Assembly (NCBI GenBank): GCA_018350325.1
Contig: JAEVLN010000003.1
Coordinates: 3,796,745 to 3,860,744, forward strand
Direction of reading: 5' to 3'
Source: Globodera rostochiensis
Lineage: Eukaryota > Nematoda > Chromadorea > Rhabditida > Heteroderidae
DNA: 64,000 nt
Shown here one piece after another: positions 46,174 to 57,010 of the stretch. The notes beneath the pieces are model-generated. The model was not told the origin of the DNA and ran no database searches. It was given only the letters and a program-made list of their open reading frames with translations. Both the position numbers and the translations under genes were made by a program. The number at the start of each line of letters is the position of its first letter. Positions within the stretch are counted from its first letter, which is position 1.

Positions 46174-46653
46174 ATGGCCCGTGGGCATCAGAAAGCGCTG
46201 TCCCAGCAGAAAAATCAGCAGAAGCAGCAGCAGCAGAAGAAGGGGCAAGGCAACGATCAGAGATCGGCCGCCGCCAAGGCGCTTACCTTCAAATGCTCCG
46301 TTTGCATGGTGAGACGAAACGGAAAGTGCTTGAGGCGTTGCACGGGGATTTTCCTGAATCCCCCGAGGGAGGGATTAAGGAAGCCATTGAAAAATATTGG
46401 TTTTGTTGATAATAAGCGATTTGCTGAAATCGCTGGTGTGAAGTAGGTATACGTACCCTGGGGGGACAAACTTCTTTTGCTAATGCAAATGTTTGTTTTG
46501 TTGTTTAGTCGATGATGCCCGACCCGAAGACGTACAAGCAACACTTTGAATCCAAACATCCCAAGGCAATCAAACGCATTCAGTCATTGGATTGATGTCG
46601 ATTTGTTTTTTCAGAATGAATTGCCGGCGGAATTGGTGGGCGTTGAGGCGTGA
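46174..46653 (+). CDS. ZNF706-like small zinc finger protein
   Basis: Exons 46174-46308, 46509-46565, 46615-46653, 76 residues, equal to human ZNF706. The N-terminal half is a basic SERF-like (4F5) tail: MARGHQKALSQQKNQQKQQQ with KKGQGNDQRSAAAKA. The C-terminal half holds one C2H2 finger (FKCSVCM...YKQHFESKHPK) and ends NELPAELVGVEA. Vertebrate ZNF706 is a nuclear repressor of Klf4 and its SERF part affects amyloid formation. The second intron (49 nt) requires a GC donor (CCCAAG|GCAATC); reading on without splicing would replace the conserved tail. Third gene of the putative operon. Confidence 0.95.
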
Positions 46654-47682
46654 CTGTTCTGACGACGACTCGGCCCGGTGCTTTTTGGGTTTAACCGGAA
46701 GAGGGAGAGGGGCAAATGGACGGAGGGCTTTTCTTATTGCAAATTGTATTTGTTGGTGATGGTCAAAGTGATGGGACGGACTGAGTTCTCGAGATTTATT
46801 TGTAAAAGTATCCGTCCGACTCATCTCTTGTCTGTTTGCGGGTGGTGGAGGTGTGACAAACGACAATGTACGGCTTCAATTTCCGTTTTATTATGCACAA
46901 AATAAATCTGGTTACTTTGCCGATTTTGAGATCCTTTCTTTTGAGTCAATCTTAGCGGGGCATCGGATTATACTCATTGATTTTTCGGCTATGTAAAATT
47001 ATGATTTATTACCCAGCAATTATTTTTACACTTTTCAGTCCATGAAAGTTAAAAATCAAACTAAAAAATTTGGTACCAATCGTAAGCCTTGTTGGCTAGA
47101 TTTTGTTTAACGTAATGATTTGATCTGTTCCAAAAAAGTTATAATTGGAAATTACTAAAAAAATGTTTGTTTTTCGGTCTCCGATGATGTTATTGGCATT
47201 GGCATTGTATATACATAATTAAACGATTTGGAAAATTTTGTGGATGATGTTTTTGTTTATTATGTAAGTTAAACAAAAATGGTAGGCCTTTGATTGGCGT
47301 GTCCGTCCATCTCTTATCACTTCTCACATCGCCGCGTTAATCTCCGACGATTGAACTGTCTGATAAGGACGGCGGTGGTCGTGTTGAAAAGGGGCAACTG
47401 ATTGACGGGCCCGCCGCCCCTCGGGGGATCGTCGTCTTATGATTTTTGCCTAACAGCCGTTGGACAATGGATGGGTAAAGAAAGAAATGTTCTCATTTAG
47501 GCAAAATTTACCTCTGGAAAATTTGCAGATTTTCGTGAAGATTTTATCAGAAATTTTTTGTCAAATTTGTAAAATGCGAACAATTCGTACCGATTCGGAA
47601 AGTGTCCAATGAATTTAATGACTTTCATTTTTCCTGAAATTACAATTTTCCTAATTGGGTATTTGCAAAATAATTTATAGAA
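46654..47682. other. Intergenic region ZNF706/cathepsin B
   Basis: About 1 kb, AT-rich, no exon supported. The last part presumably carries the cathepsin promoter. Confidence 0.5.
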
Positions 47683-50645
47683 ATGAGAAATTTGCCTCCT
47701 TTTCTCTTACTTCTGTTACTCGTTGCTCTTCCGCCCGTGCCGGCCGATCAGTTTCGTTTTTTCGGTATTCGCCGGCGGGGAATAAGATTTGAAATTCCCA
47801 TTCCCGAAGAAACAACAAAATTCTGTTTTCTTTCAATATATAGTTTAATTTGGTTAAATTTAAATCGTTTTACCCATAGGAACTCCAATTCGCAACGACC
47901 GTCGACGCCATTTGGCCTCGTCCTCCGCCGATTCGTCGTCGGAATCATCAGAAAGTAAATAAATGCATTTGCTTGTCATTTATTCAATTCATTGGCCGAT
48001 TGACGCGATGAGAGCCTTTTGATAAAATCCATAAAATTTAATTGATATTTATATAAAAAAGGGTTTAAAATTCGCTTTGGTTTATTTAAGTTTTACTGAT
48101 TAAGCTTCCTCTGCCCGAGGCGATTACACCGGCCGCGTCTCAATTGCCGCTGGCGAATTGCGCACTGCGCGTCCGTCGCCTCGGGCGGAACAGCTCCGCG
48201 GGCAACCGCTGGTCGATTACGTTAATGGCCGTCAGGGACTGTGGCGGGTCAGCGAAATTATTAAATGTTGTCAAAAAACAAATTTAAAATATTTTTTAAT
48301 TTATTTTTACAAAATTACATATTTAAAAATGCTTTTTTTCAGGCCGAGCTCAGCCCGAAGTTCGAATCGTACGATGAAAGCGTCAAATGGCGTATGATGG
48401 GCGTAAATAATGTTCGGTAAAAGTTTAATTTTTAAACATTTTTATGTCTTTTAAAATGTTTAGCCATTCGATCAAAGCCAAAAAAATGCTCGGGAAGACG
48501 CGTTTTTTGGATTTGAATTTGCCCGATTCTTTTGACGCCCGCCAACAATGGCCGTATGATTTATTTTCTGGGAATAATTTATTTCATTTGATGAGTAAAC
48601 AAAACTTTTAATATTCTTTCAGTTTTTGTTCGTCGATTGGCCTCATTCGCGACCAGTCCAGCTGCGGCTCGTGCTGGGCATTCGGCGCGGTGGAGGCCAT
48701 GTCCGACCGAACGTGCATTGCATCAGGCCAAAAGATTCAGGCGAGCGCGAGAAATTCACAAATTCATCGTTTTTTAGAGGCTGAAATTTGAATAAAATAT
48801 TAAAATAAATTAAAATATTTTTTCAGATCACTTTGTCCGCTGACGATTTGCTCAGTTGTTGTCGAAGATGTGGCTTTGGGTAAACGCAAAATTTAATTGC
48901 AAAAAAATTTTGTTAAGAAATTTTGATTGTTTAACAAAACGTTTTAATGAATTAAAGGGCCAAAATTGAACATTAAATTTTAATTAACGAAAATAAACGT
49001 TTCAGAATCCAAATGAACCGCCACATTTTGGAATTTGGGGGGGGGGGGGGTCAGTGACAACAATTGAAATGTTTCGTCGTTTATTTTCATCATTTTTTTG
49101 TTTTCAAAGATGCGACGGCGGCGAGCCGTTGCAGGCGTGGCGCTTTTGGGTGAAGGAGGGCATTGTGACCGGCTCCAATTTCAGTGCGCACGGCGGCTGC
49201 CGTCCCTACCCGTTCCCGCCATGCGAACATCACAGCAATAAAACGCATTTCGAGCCGTGCAAACACGACCTTTACCCGGTGGGGCGGGGGGAGGCCATTC
49301 AATTTTTGTTTAAATGAAGTTCAGACGCCAAAATGTGAACGAACGTGCCAAAACTCGTACAATATACGCCAGTATAAGCAGGATAAATTTTATGGCAATA
49401 TTTGAAAAGCAAATATATAAACAATTAAATTAAATAAATAAATGATTAATTATAATGCATTTAAAGTCGGGTGGCACGGGTCCGGGACTTTTGGGAAAAA
49501 CCAGGACCAGAAAAACCGGGACCAAGATTTTCAACCGGGACCGGGCTAGTGATAAATTTATTTCTAACATTCTTTTTGCGCACATTTTAATTAAAAAATA
49601 TTTGAAAAATTGTATTAATGGGGGGGGGGGGAAGCGTATGTGAGTAAAGGAAAAACGATAAATAAGTGCTAGTCACTGAGTTACTTGGGGAGACCCTTTA
49701 AAAAGATTGAAATTGTGCCATCATTAGGCGTGTACATTTAGTCCCGGTCCCGGCAGGACCAAAAAACCGGGACCGCCACTTTTCATTTTTCAGGTCTCCC
49801 CGATATCGGTCCCGTGCCACCCTTTTAAATTAAATTAAATGATATTTTTACTTACGCGTTAAATGAATGATGGCATTTTTCGTTAGGCAAAAGTGCCTAT
49901 GCCGTTGAAAATTCGATGAAGGCCATCCAAAATGAGCTGTACGTTAACGGACCGGTGGAAGTGGCGTTTGAGGTGTACGAGGACTTTATGAATTATAAGG
50001 GAGGCATTTATTACGTAAGCAAATTGAGGGGGGGGGGGAATATTTTCCCCAAATATTCCCCAAATGTTTTGTCAGCACGTCGGGGGGAAGTTGGGCGGAG
50101 GGCATGCCGTCAAACTGCTCGGATGGGGGGCGGACAACGGCATTCCGTACTGGTTGGTCGCCAATTCATGGGTGAGTTGTACCAATTGAGTACCACAAGT
50201 GATTTGACCCGGCTTCAGATCACTTGTGATCTGAACTAAAGCCTGCACTAACCCAATTTTGTTGTTGAAATTTTGAAAAACTCCCAAAAAACTGTGTCCA
50301 CAGAACACCGATTGGGGCGAAGACGGATTCTTCCGCATTTTGCGCGGCAAGGACGAATGCGGCATTGAGAGCGGCGTGGTTGGAGGAGTGCCCGACTTGG
50401 GACGTACGTGCACCTAATTTAAGGGATTCAATGGAATTGTGTCAATTATCCCCTAAAGGGAGGGATATTTAAATTTAATTGTATTGTTTCAATTATCCCC
50501 TTAAGGCTCCCCCTCAAGCGAAGGCCATCGGCAGCAGCGGCGGCGGGGGGACGAAGCATCGACCCAATACGACGACAACAACGCCGTTGAACAACACCAA
50601 CAACACGAAGAAGAGGAGGGGGAGGAGGGAGAGGAAAATGAATAA
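47683..50645 (+). CDS. Cathepsin B-like cysteine protease with acidic C-terminal tail
   Basis: Thirteen exons, phase-consistent throughout. A secreted or lysosomal papain-family protease with digestive or host-interaction roles in parasitic nematodes. Signal peptide ([20 protein letters not shown]), Ser-rich linker, propeptide ([20 protein letters not shown]), then the mature enzyme: [18 protein letters not shown], catalytic Cys in [19 protein letters not shown], the occluding loop [14 protein letters not shown] with the His pair that gives cathepsin B its dipeptidase activity, catalytic His in [16 protein letters not shown], Asn in WLVANSW, and [20 protein letters not shown]. After VPDLG an extra exon adds about 45 residues rich in Gln, then Glu ([12 protein letters not shown]), unusual for the family. 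Two introns appear to start with GC (48741, 49395). Confidence 0.92.
49471..49826. mobile_element. Element with terminal inverted repeats in a cathepsin B intron
   Basis: Left end GGGTGGCACGGGTCC, right end GGTCCCGTGCCACCC. Inside, CCGGGAC and GTCCCGG words recur near both ends, and there is a G-run at about 49620. It has no ORF and lies in the intron between exons 9 and 10. Confidence 0.88.
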
Positions 50646-50844
50646 TTTAAATATTTTCTTCCAATTTTCCTTTAAAGCACTAAAAGCGCCTAATGTTAGC
50701 ACAACAATTTGAAATGTTTATTTAATTAAAAAATAACATCGGATAAAATGTCAGTTTTGAGTTTTGCACGATTTGTCAGAGAATTGGACGTGTGCAGAGA
50801 CTGTCGAACGCCAGCAGCATTTGCGGGAAGATACGGTACACAAA

Positions 50845-53800
50845 TTAATCGTATACCAAATCCATTCGCGGATTCCCCTCGGGGCTCAGCTCGGACAAAT
50901 GCGCGAGTTTGGTCAGTTCACAACTCGGCAAACAGAATTTGGCCATCTGCTCTGGGAGCAAAGAGTGTTTTATTTGAGTATTTTTAATTATTTTTTCCAT
51001 TAAATTAAATTCTTTTAAAATATTTATTCTCTCATTAAATTAATTCAAATTTATTCTCTAATTAAATTAAATTCTATAAAATTAAATTCTTTTTTTTTTC
51101 CCATTAAATTAAATTCTTTTAAATTATTCTCTCATTAAATTAAATTCTTTAAAATTTATTCTCCCATTTAAGGAATTCTTTTAAATTAATTCTCTCGTTA
51201 AATTGAATTCTTTAAATTCTTATTAAATTAAATTCTTTTAAATTCATTCCCTCATTAAATTCAATTCTTTAAATTCTTATTATATTAAATTCTTTTAAAT
51301 TTATTCTCCTCATTAAATTAAATCCCTTTTTATTTATTCTCCCATAAAATTAAATTCTATAAATTTATTCTCCCATCATTAAATTAAATTCTTTTAAATT
51401 TATTCTCATTAAATTAAATTGTTTTAAATTATTCTTCCATTAAATTAAATTCTTATAAATTAAATTGACCCCGCAATCGCCGCCCAAATCGCACCATCGT
51501 TTCGCACAACACAAAAAGTGCCGTCGGCCGCAGTCGCGCGACTGTTCGCATTCGTCTTTAATTAATTCTGCGCAAATAATAAATAAATTTGAGCGTTTTT
51601 TTCTTTAAACTTTCCGCCAAACCCTTCGAATTTTTGTGTTCAACGCGAATCGGACGGCTAAGTCGATTCTGTCGACTGTAATCCAAGAAAATTCGTCGGC
51701 GGACTTTGTCCAAATTGACAATTTCTTCGATCTTGACGGCACTGCCAATTCCAATTTCTGTTTTTTGTCCAATTGTGGACTCATTTGGCAAAATTGTTGG
51801 AGTTATGGCCTAAAATGGGCAAAATCAAAGCTGAGTGGAGAGTAATATAATCCCACATAGTTTCATTTTAAATGTATTAAAGTTTAAATTTCAAAAAAAA
51901 TGCCTCGGGGAATATGCCCTCCCAGGGCAATGACTGCCTCAGGGGATGATGCCGGAGATCGGTGCCGCGGATGGAAGTCATGGCAAGGTGAACGTCATCT
52001 TGCACTTCTCTGTTCGGAATCTACAAATTGGCATAAGTAATGGCCGGCCGATTGAGTATGGCAAAGTTTGGGGGCCATAACCCTTTTCTCAAACAAAATC
52101 GGGTAGAATTCTGTGCAAAAAGAGTTTATAACCTTCCACACTGAATAGGTAATTAAGTGAACCATTTTTCGGAGTTGGCCTGACATTCTCAAACTGTTTT
52201 TGCCAAACCTTTAATGACCTAATTAATTTACACGAACCTCAAAACCCGGAAAATTAGATTAATTATATTAAAATCTCATTAGATATTGAACATTTCTTAC
52301 CTTCTGTAGGCCCTTCTGCTGAGGGATTGAAAATGGTTTTAAAGACCGAAGAGGTTTAGCTTTAGCTAGAAATGGTGGTGTTGCCGGTGGTGCAAGTACT
52401 GCTTTATCAAGTTTGAGTCGTGATCTAGCCAATGATGGTGGTGTTGCTGACGGTGGATGTAATGCCTGCAGTGGTGGTGTTGCTGACGGTGCAGCATGTA
52501 CTGCCTGCAGTGACGGTGTTGCTGACGGTGCATGTACTGCCTGCAGTGACGGTGTTGCTGACGGTGCATGTACTGCCTGCAGTGGTGGTGTTGCTGACGG
52601 TGCATGTAATGCCTGCAGTGGTGGTGTTGCTGACGGTGCAGCATGTACTGCCTGCAGTGACGGTGTTGCTGACGGTGCAGCATGTACTGCCTGCAGTAGT
52701 GGTGTTGCTGACGGAGGTAGTGCTTGAGCGCGTTGTGGAGGTGTAGGTGGTGTTGCTAACGTAGAGGATTGTAGTGTAGCTTCTGATGGTGGGTGTACAG
52801 CTTGAAGTGGCGGTGTTGCTGATGATGAATGTACTGCCTGAAGTGGTGATGCCGACGAAAGTACTGCTTGGGCAGGAATTGCTTTTGTGGGTGGTTCTGG
52901 TGTTGTTAATAGAACTGCATGTGATACTGATAATGGAGAATGTACTGTTTGATCTAGTTGGAATGATGGTTGTGTTGCTGATGTAGTTTGTGGATTAAAT
53001 TGTGGTGTTGCTAAACTTGTATTTACTTGATCAGGCTCGGATTGTTGTGGTGGTGTTGCTTGTTGTGATTGCTTTTCAGCATCGTCTGGTTCTGATTGGA
53101 ATGGTTGTGTTGCTGCTTGTGGGTTGTTGCGAAGGAATTCGTTCTGTGAATGTACTCCTTGGTCAGGTTGAGCTGGTTCTTCTGACGAAAAACGTAAAGT
53201 TTGCACAGTTTGGATGAGTGCCGTTGTTGGGCGTGCCATTGGAAATCGTTTTGGGGAAATTGTTGTCGCATTGTCCGCACTTTGTGCGTCTTCGTCGTCG
53301 TCGTAATCGACCGCCGTTTCTGTGCCGAGAGGCCTGAAAATTCAAATTACAAAACCAATTTTAATTATTTTTCACTTTTCTGCGGCCGTAATGTCTTCGA
53401 AATGGGGGAAAAGAAGTGATTGCTCCTTTTGTGGACGATTGACGGGCACAATTGGCACGGGCAAAGGGAAGTTTGGCATTTTGCCTGGCAAATTAACAAT
53501 TTTAATTATTCAATGGGATAAATTTGAATTATTTCGATGTTCCAAATTTAAAATGCCAACTTTCCGATGCGTTTTCTTCGTTGGCATTCCTTTGCCGTTC
53601 ATTTGCCTTCACCGCCTCTAACGTCCAACAATCGCCCTTTGAGTTTGGTTTTTAAACATTATTAACTTAATTACTAGTGATGCTCAAGAGTCTCGAAAAG
53701 TCTCGGGGTTTTTGGGGTCAAATCTCGGGGATTTTTGGGGTCAAATCTCGAGGTTTTTGAGGTCCAATCTCGGGTCTCAGTAAACTTTAGACCTCGAGCA

Positions 53801-56800
53801 TCACCGTTAACTCGACAACATTTGTTCATTCCCTAAAAACGGTTAAGTTTAAAACATTTCCAACTTCAACGCAAAACAACGACGGCGGACATTGGTCGTC
53901 GCTGTCACAGGGCCCTAAATTTTGAATAAAATTAAAAAACCTAAAAAATTTTGGGGACCGGGCCATTGAAGGCGTTCCTCCCTCTTCGGCTTCTCCGTCA
54001 ACATTTGCCGCTTTTTTCTCACTTTGGGCCCCAAATTCGGCACGAACAGCCGGTGATGAAAGGGCAACGAAAAAATATTAATTATAAAAAAGATTAATTT
54101 AATTAATTTTAATTGTTTTAATTTTAATAAATTTTACTTTTGGCGGCACCGATTGGCTCAGAATGGACGGGGACAAAATGTCGGAATCGGAAAATGGCTT
54201 TGTTGGGTATGTGGAGAGGCGAAGTGCAAATTGATCAGAGTGATCGGAAGGATACCCTTTCTGATCATGGCCAAGGGCATTCTCCACGAGGGGCACACCT
54301 TTTGATAAACAAAATTAATTTTGTAAATAATTTAAGAAACCATTTGTTGAAACCAAAATAACTACGAAAGAATTTAAATGAAATTATATTTCAAATAAAG
54401 AAAAATTAAATTTGTTTAATTTAAAATATAATAAATAATTAATTTTGTTTAAATTAAAAATATTTATGGATATTTTTTATTTAAAAAAAGCTTTAAAAAC
54501 TCCAAATTGTGCGTCACCTCGGAGTTTGGCATTTTGTTTTTTGCGACAAACGCCCGACATGCCAACGTCCTGCGCCCACCCGTCCGCACATTCGCAGCGG
54601 CCCAAATCACAAAATTGGCCCTCAGTAAAGGCACAGTCCAAGTCCGTGTCACAAACTAAAAAATTAATTTAAAATTTAATTTATAATTTAATTTGTTATT
54701 TTTACCCTTCGAAATCCAAAGGCATTGGCAACTCTGGCAGCCGTCCCCGTCGACCACAATGCCGCAATTCCTCAGGCACACCGGCGGATTTGGGCAATCT
54801 TCAAAGAGTTGCCGTTCGAGACTCGAGACTTTTCAGTCTCGAAGCTCGACTCGAAAATAAATTTAGCCAAACTCAAACTTTTTCAAACTGAGACAACCAA
54901 CCCCAATCTTAAATTAAAACAAATGTCAATTGATTTCTAGAAGAATTATTTTTAAAAATTAGTAATTTAATTTATCGTTTCAAAATTAATTAAAGTAAAA
55001 GCAAAAATTAGGTAATTAGTACTAATGACTTATATTCAAATAGTCTAACATTATAAAAAATGTTTAATTAATTAATTGAAAAATGACTTCGAATCGTCGT
55101 CCTCAACGTGGTCATTTTGTGTTGGGATGTTTTGCTAAAAGGCTTCGAAGTTGAAGATGAGGCGGAGGAAGTCGCCAACTTCAGCGGCGGCCTTTGAAAG
55201 CATTTTTATTAAAATTGCTAATTAAAATTACCAAAATTTTGTCTTTCCGCCAAACGAATCGCTGCCACTTTTGCCCTTTTTCATCTCAATAAACTCTTCT
55301 AAAAGAAAATTTGAATTTAATCTTTTTTAGTGATCAGTTGGACACTCAAAATTTGATCGGATTAGGCCGCTATAAATCCCCCCTCCCCCCACACAACCGC
55401 CGCTGTAATGTTCTCGCGAAGATTTCTTCCGATCGGTCGTCGTTTGCGTCTGATCAGAGGGAGGTAAAGTCAATTCGTTGTTCAATTCTGCAGCAATTGT
55501 TGCACTGATCGAATCCTCTGTTACTGTCGTCGTTGCTGTTGTTGTACTGCTTGAACTTGTTGGTATTGGTGTAAAGCCTAAAGAAAAATTATATTGAAAT
55601 TAAAACCAAAATTCGGACCCGGAGGCTGCGGACTGATCCCCGGGGGTTCGCTGTCCTCAATTTGCGTTGGTGCCGTCGTCGTTGTTTTGGGTCTGATCAT
55701 TCGCATTGAGGTGGTCGTCTTGACTTGTTCATTCTCGCCCGGCAAAAGTTCCATCGACGTGCTCAATGTCATCAGATGCGGGGACGGGGAACGTCCCCGT
55801 CCCCGCACTTCCGAAATTGTCCCCGACTTTTTTGGCGTTAACGTCTCACGGAAATTGTGCATCTCCGACGATGTTGACGGTGGCGGTGGTGGCGATGATC
55901 GTTTGGTTGTGGCGTCCGTCTGCGAGGGATTTGCTTATAATGTTTTTGAAACTCATTAAAATGGCTAATTGTATTAAAATGGCGGTCGTTTTTCATGATT
56001 GGCCCAAATAGAAAAAACTTTAATAAAGCAAAAAAAGTGCCACCTTTTTTTGTAATTTAAAAGGAAACCCCCCAAAATTGGTGACCTCCTCCAAAATGTT
56101 TGCCGTTGGCGCAGTCACAAAGTCTGACGGCCCTTTTGGCGTTTCGTCGTATTCTTCTTCTTTGGAGCCTCAATTATTTAAATATTAATTATTATTATTT
56201 ATTATTTATCTTTTAAATTTCATTTCAACTTTTTTTTTACCATTCTGTCGGAGTTCGGCCTCCAACTCGGCTTCACTTATCGTCAGGGGCGTCGTCACCT
56301 TATCAAATTACGCTTATTTTGGCACATATTCAAAAAAAGAAGGCACTTCTTTCATTTTTCCAACAGAAAAGGGATTTTTCCCGGACAAAAACGGCGCTTC
56401 GTCTTCGGCCGATTGGTCTGTTGGCTTTCGATGCCTTTGGGGGATATTTAATTTTAATTGACCGATTAAATTTATTAATAAAGACATTTTAAACAAAGAA
56501 ATTCTGAAAAGGTAATAAAATTATGAATGTTTATTAAAAGAAACATTTTTATTAATGAATATATATATATATATATTATCCACATTTTTCTTCGTTTTGG
56601 TGCCGCCATTTGTCTGCCGGGCGTGCCTAAAAAATGTTTTCCAGAGTCAAGCGAGTCCATGCCGGATGCGAGCGCGTCCTTTCCGGCTGCGAGCAGTACA
56701 CCGACGGACTTGCAATTGCGCCTGCACACAAAACGGCACACGCGCGGGCTCGAGCAGTCCTCGTCAGAGTCGCAGTGCACGTCAAGCAAATCTTCCAGCA

Positions 56801-57010
56801 GTTAAATTCAAATTTGGTGACAAAAGTGTTTTACTCTGATCCAAAAATGGATTATCCAAAAAAAAGTTTAGAGCAAAGGCCATTTTTTATTTTTCTGAAC
56901 GGATCAAATCGATTCATGCCAATTAAATCACTTTAACCACCTGCCAATCGGAACAGCAGACTCGCGGCAATCAGAGTGCCGAAAATCGCCGCTGCAGCCG
57001 CTCTTTTCAT
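50845..57010 (-). CDS. Secreted modular Cys-rich/mucin-like/tandem-repeat protein (unrecognised; gene model tentative)
   Basis: Not recognised as a known protein. Exon 1 (57010 to about 56938) is a signal peptide (MKRAAAAAIFGTLIAASLLF) spliced in phase to DLLDVHCDSDEDCSSPRVCR (56790s). Further down: an RHRKPTDQ exon (56.4 kb), EAELEAELRQN (56.25 kb), YDETPKGPSDFVTAPTANIL (56.1 kb), a Thr/Pro-rich exon (55.9-55.6 kb), STTTATTTVTEDSI (55.5 kb), an antistasin-like exon DCPNPPVCLRNCGIVVDGDG (54.8 kb), an EB-like exon CDTDLDCAFTEGQFC (54.6 kb), CDSDDQCPPSLFC (53.9 kb), a linker exon ending EDITAAEK (53.4 kb) and the long repeat exon (53334 to 52304). After a strong donor (AAG|GTAAGA) come IPNREVQDDVHLAMTSIRGT (52.0 kb), CEQSRDCGRRHFLCCAKRWC (51.5 kb) and KFCLPSCELTKLAHLSELSP (50.9 kb). 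It may be more than one gene. Confidence 0.5.
50990..51465. repeat. AT-rich degenerate tandem array (ATTAAATTAAATTCTTTTAA)
   Basis: About 15 copies of a 28-35 nt unit around CATTAAATTAAATTCTTTTA plus AATTTATTCTCC, strongly diverged. It lies in an intron between two Cys-rich exons of the minus-strand gene. Confidence 0.88.
52420..52870 (-). repeat. Coding tandem repeat: 12-13-residue SATPPLQAVHAP units
   Basis: Inside the long exon of the minus-strand gene. About ten units of 36 or 39 nt encode (A)PSATP(P/S)LQA(V/L)HA. Length differences are whole codons, so the frame is kept, and P/S and V/L alternate in a patchy way. The upstream half of the exon has looser TP, SEPDQ and HS motifs of similar composition. 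Confidence 0.92.
53677..53804. mobile_element. Small fold-back element with GTGATGCTC ends
   Basis: Ends GTGATGCTC and GAGCATCAC. The inside is made of TCTCGAGG, TCTCGGGG and GGGGTC words. Intron of the minus-strand gene. A second member is at 62549-62630. Confidence 0.8.

Noticed and set aside
50748..51003. Plus-strand frames after the cathepsin gene
   Set aside because: The minus strand here gives a phase-compatible Cys-containing exon (KFCLPSCELT); plus frames have no motif.
52413..53217. Plus-strand frames antisense to the repeat exon (GGVADGACTACS cycle)
   Set aside because: Mirror of the minus-strand coding repeat; the minus strand has phase-matched flanking exons and a strong donor.
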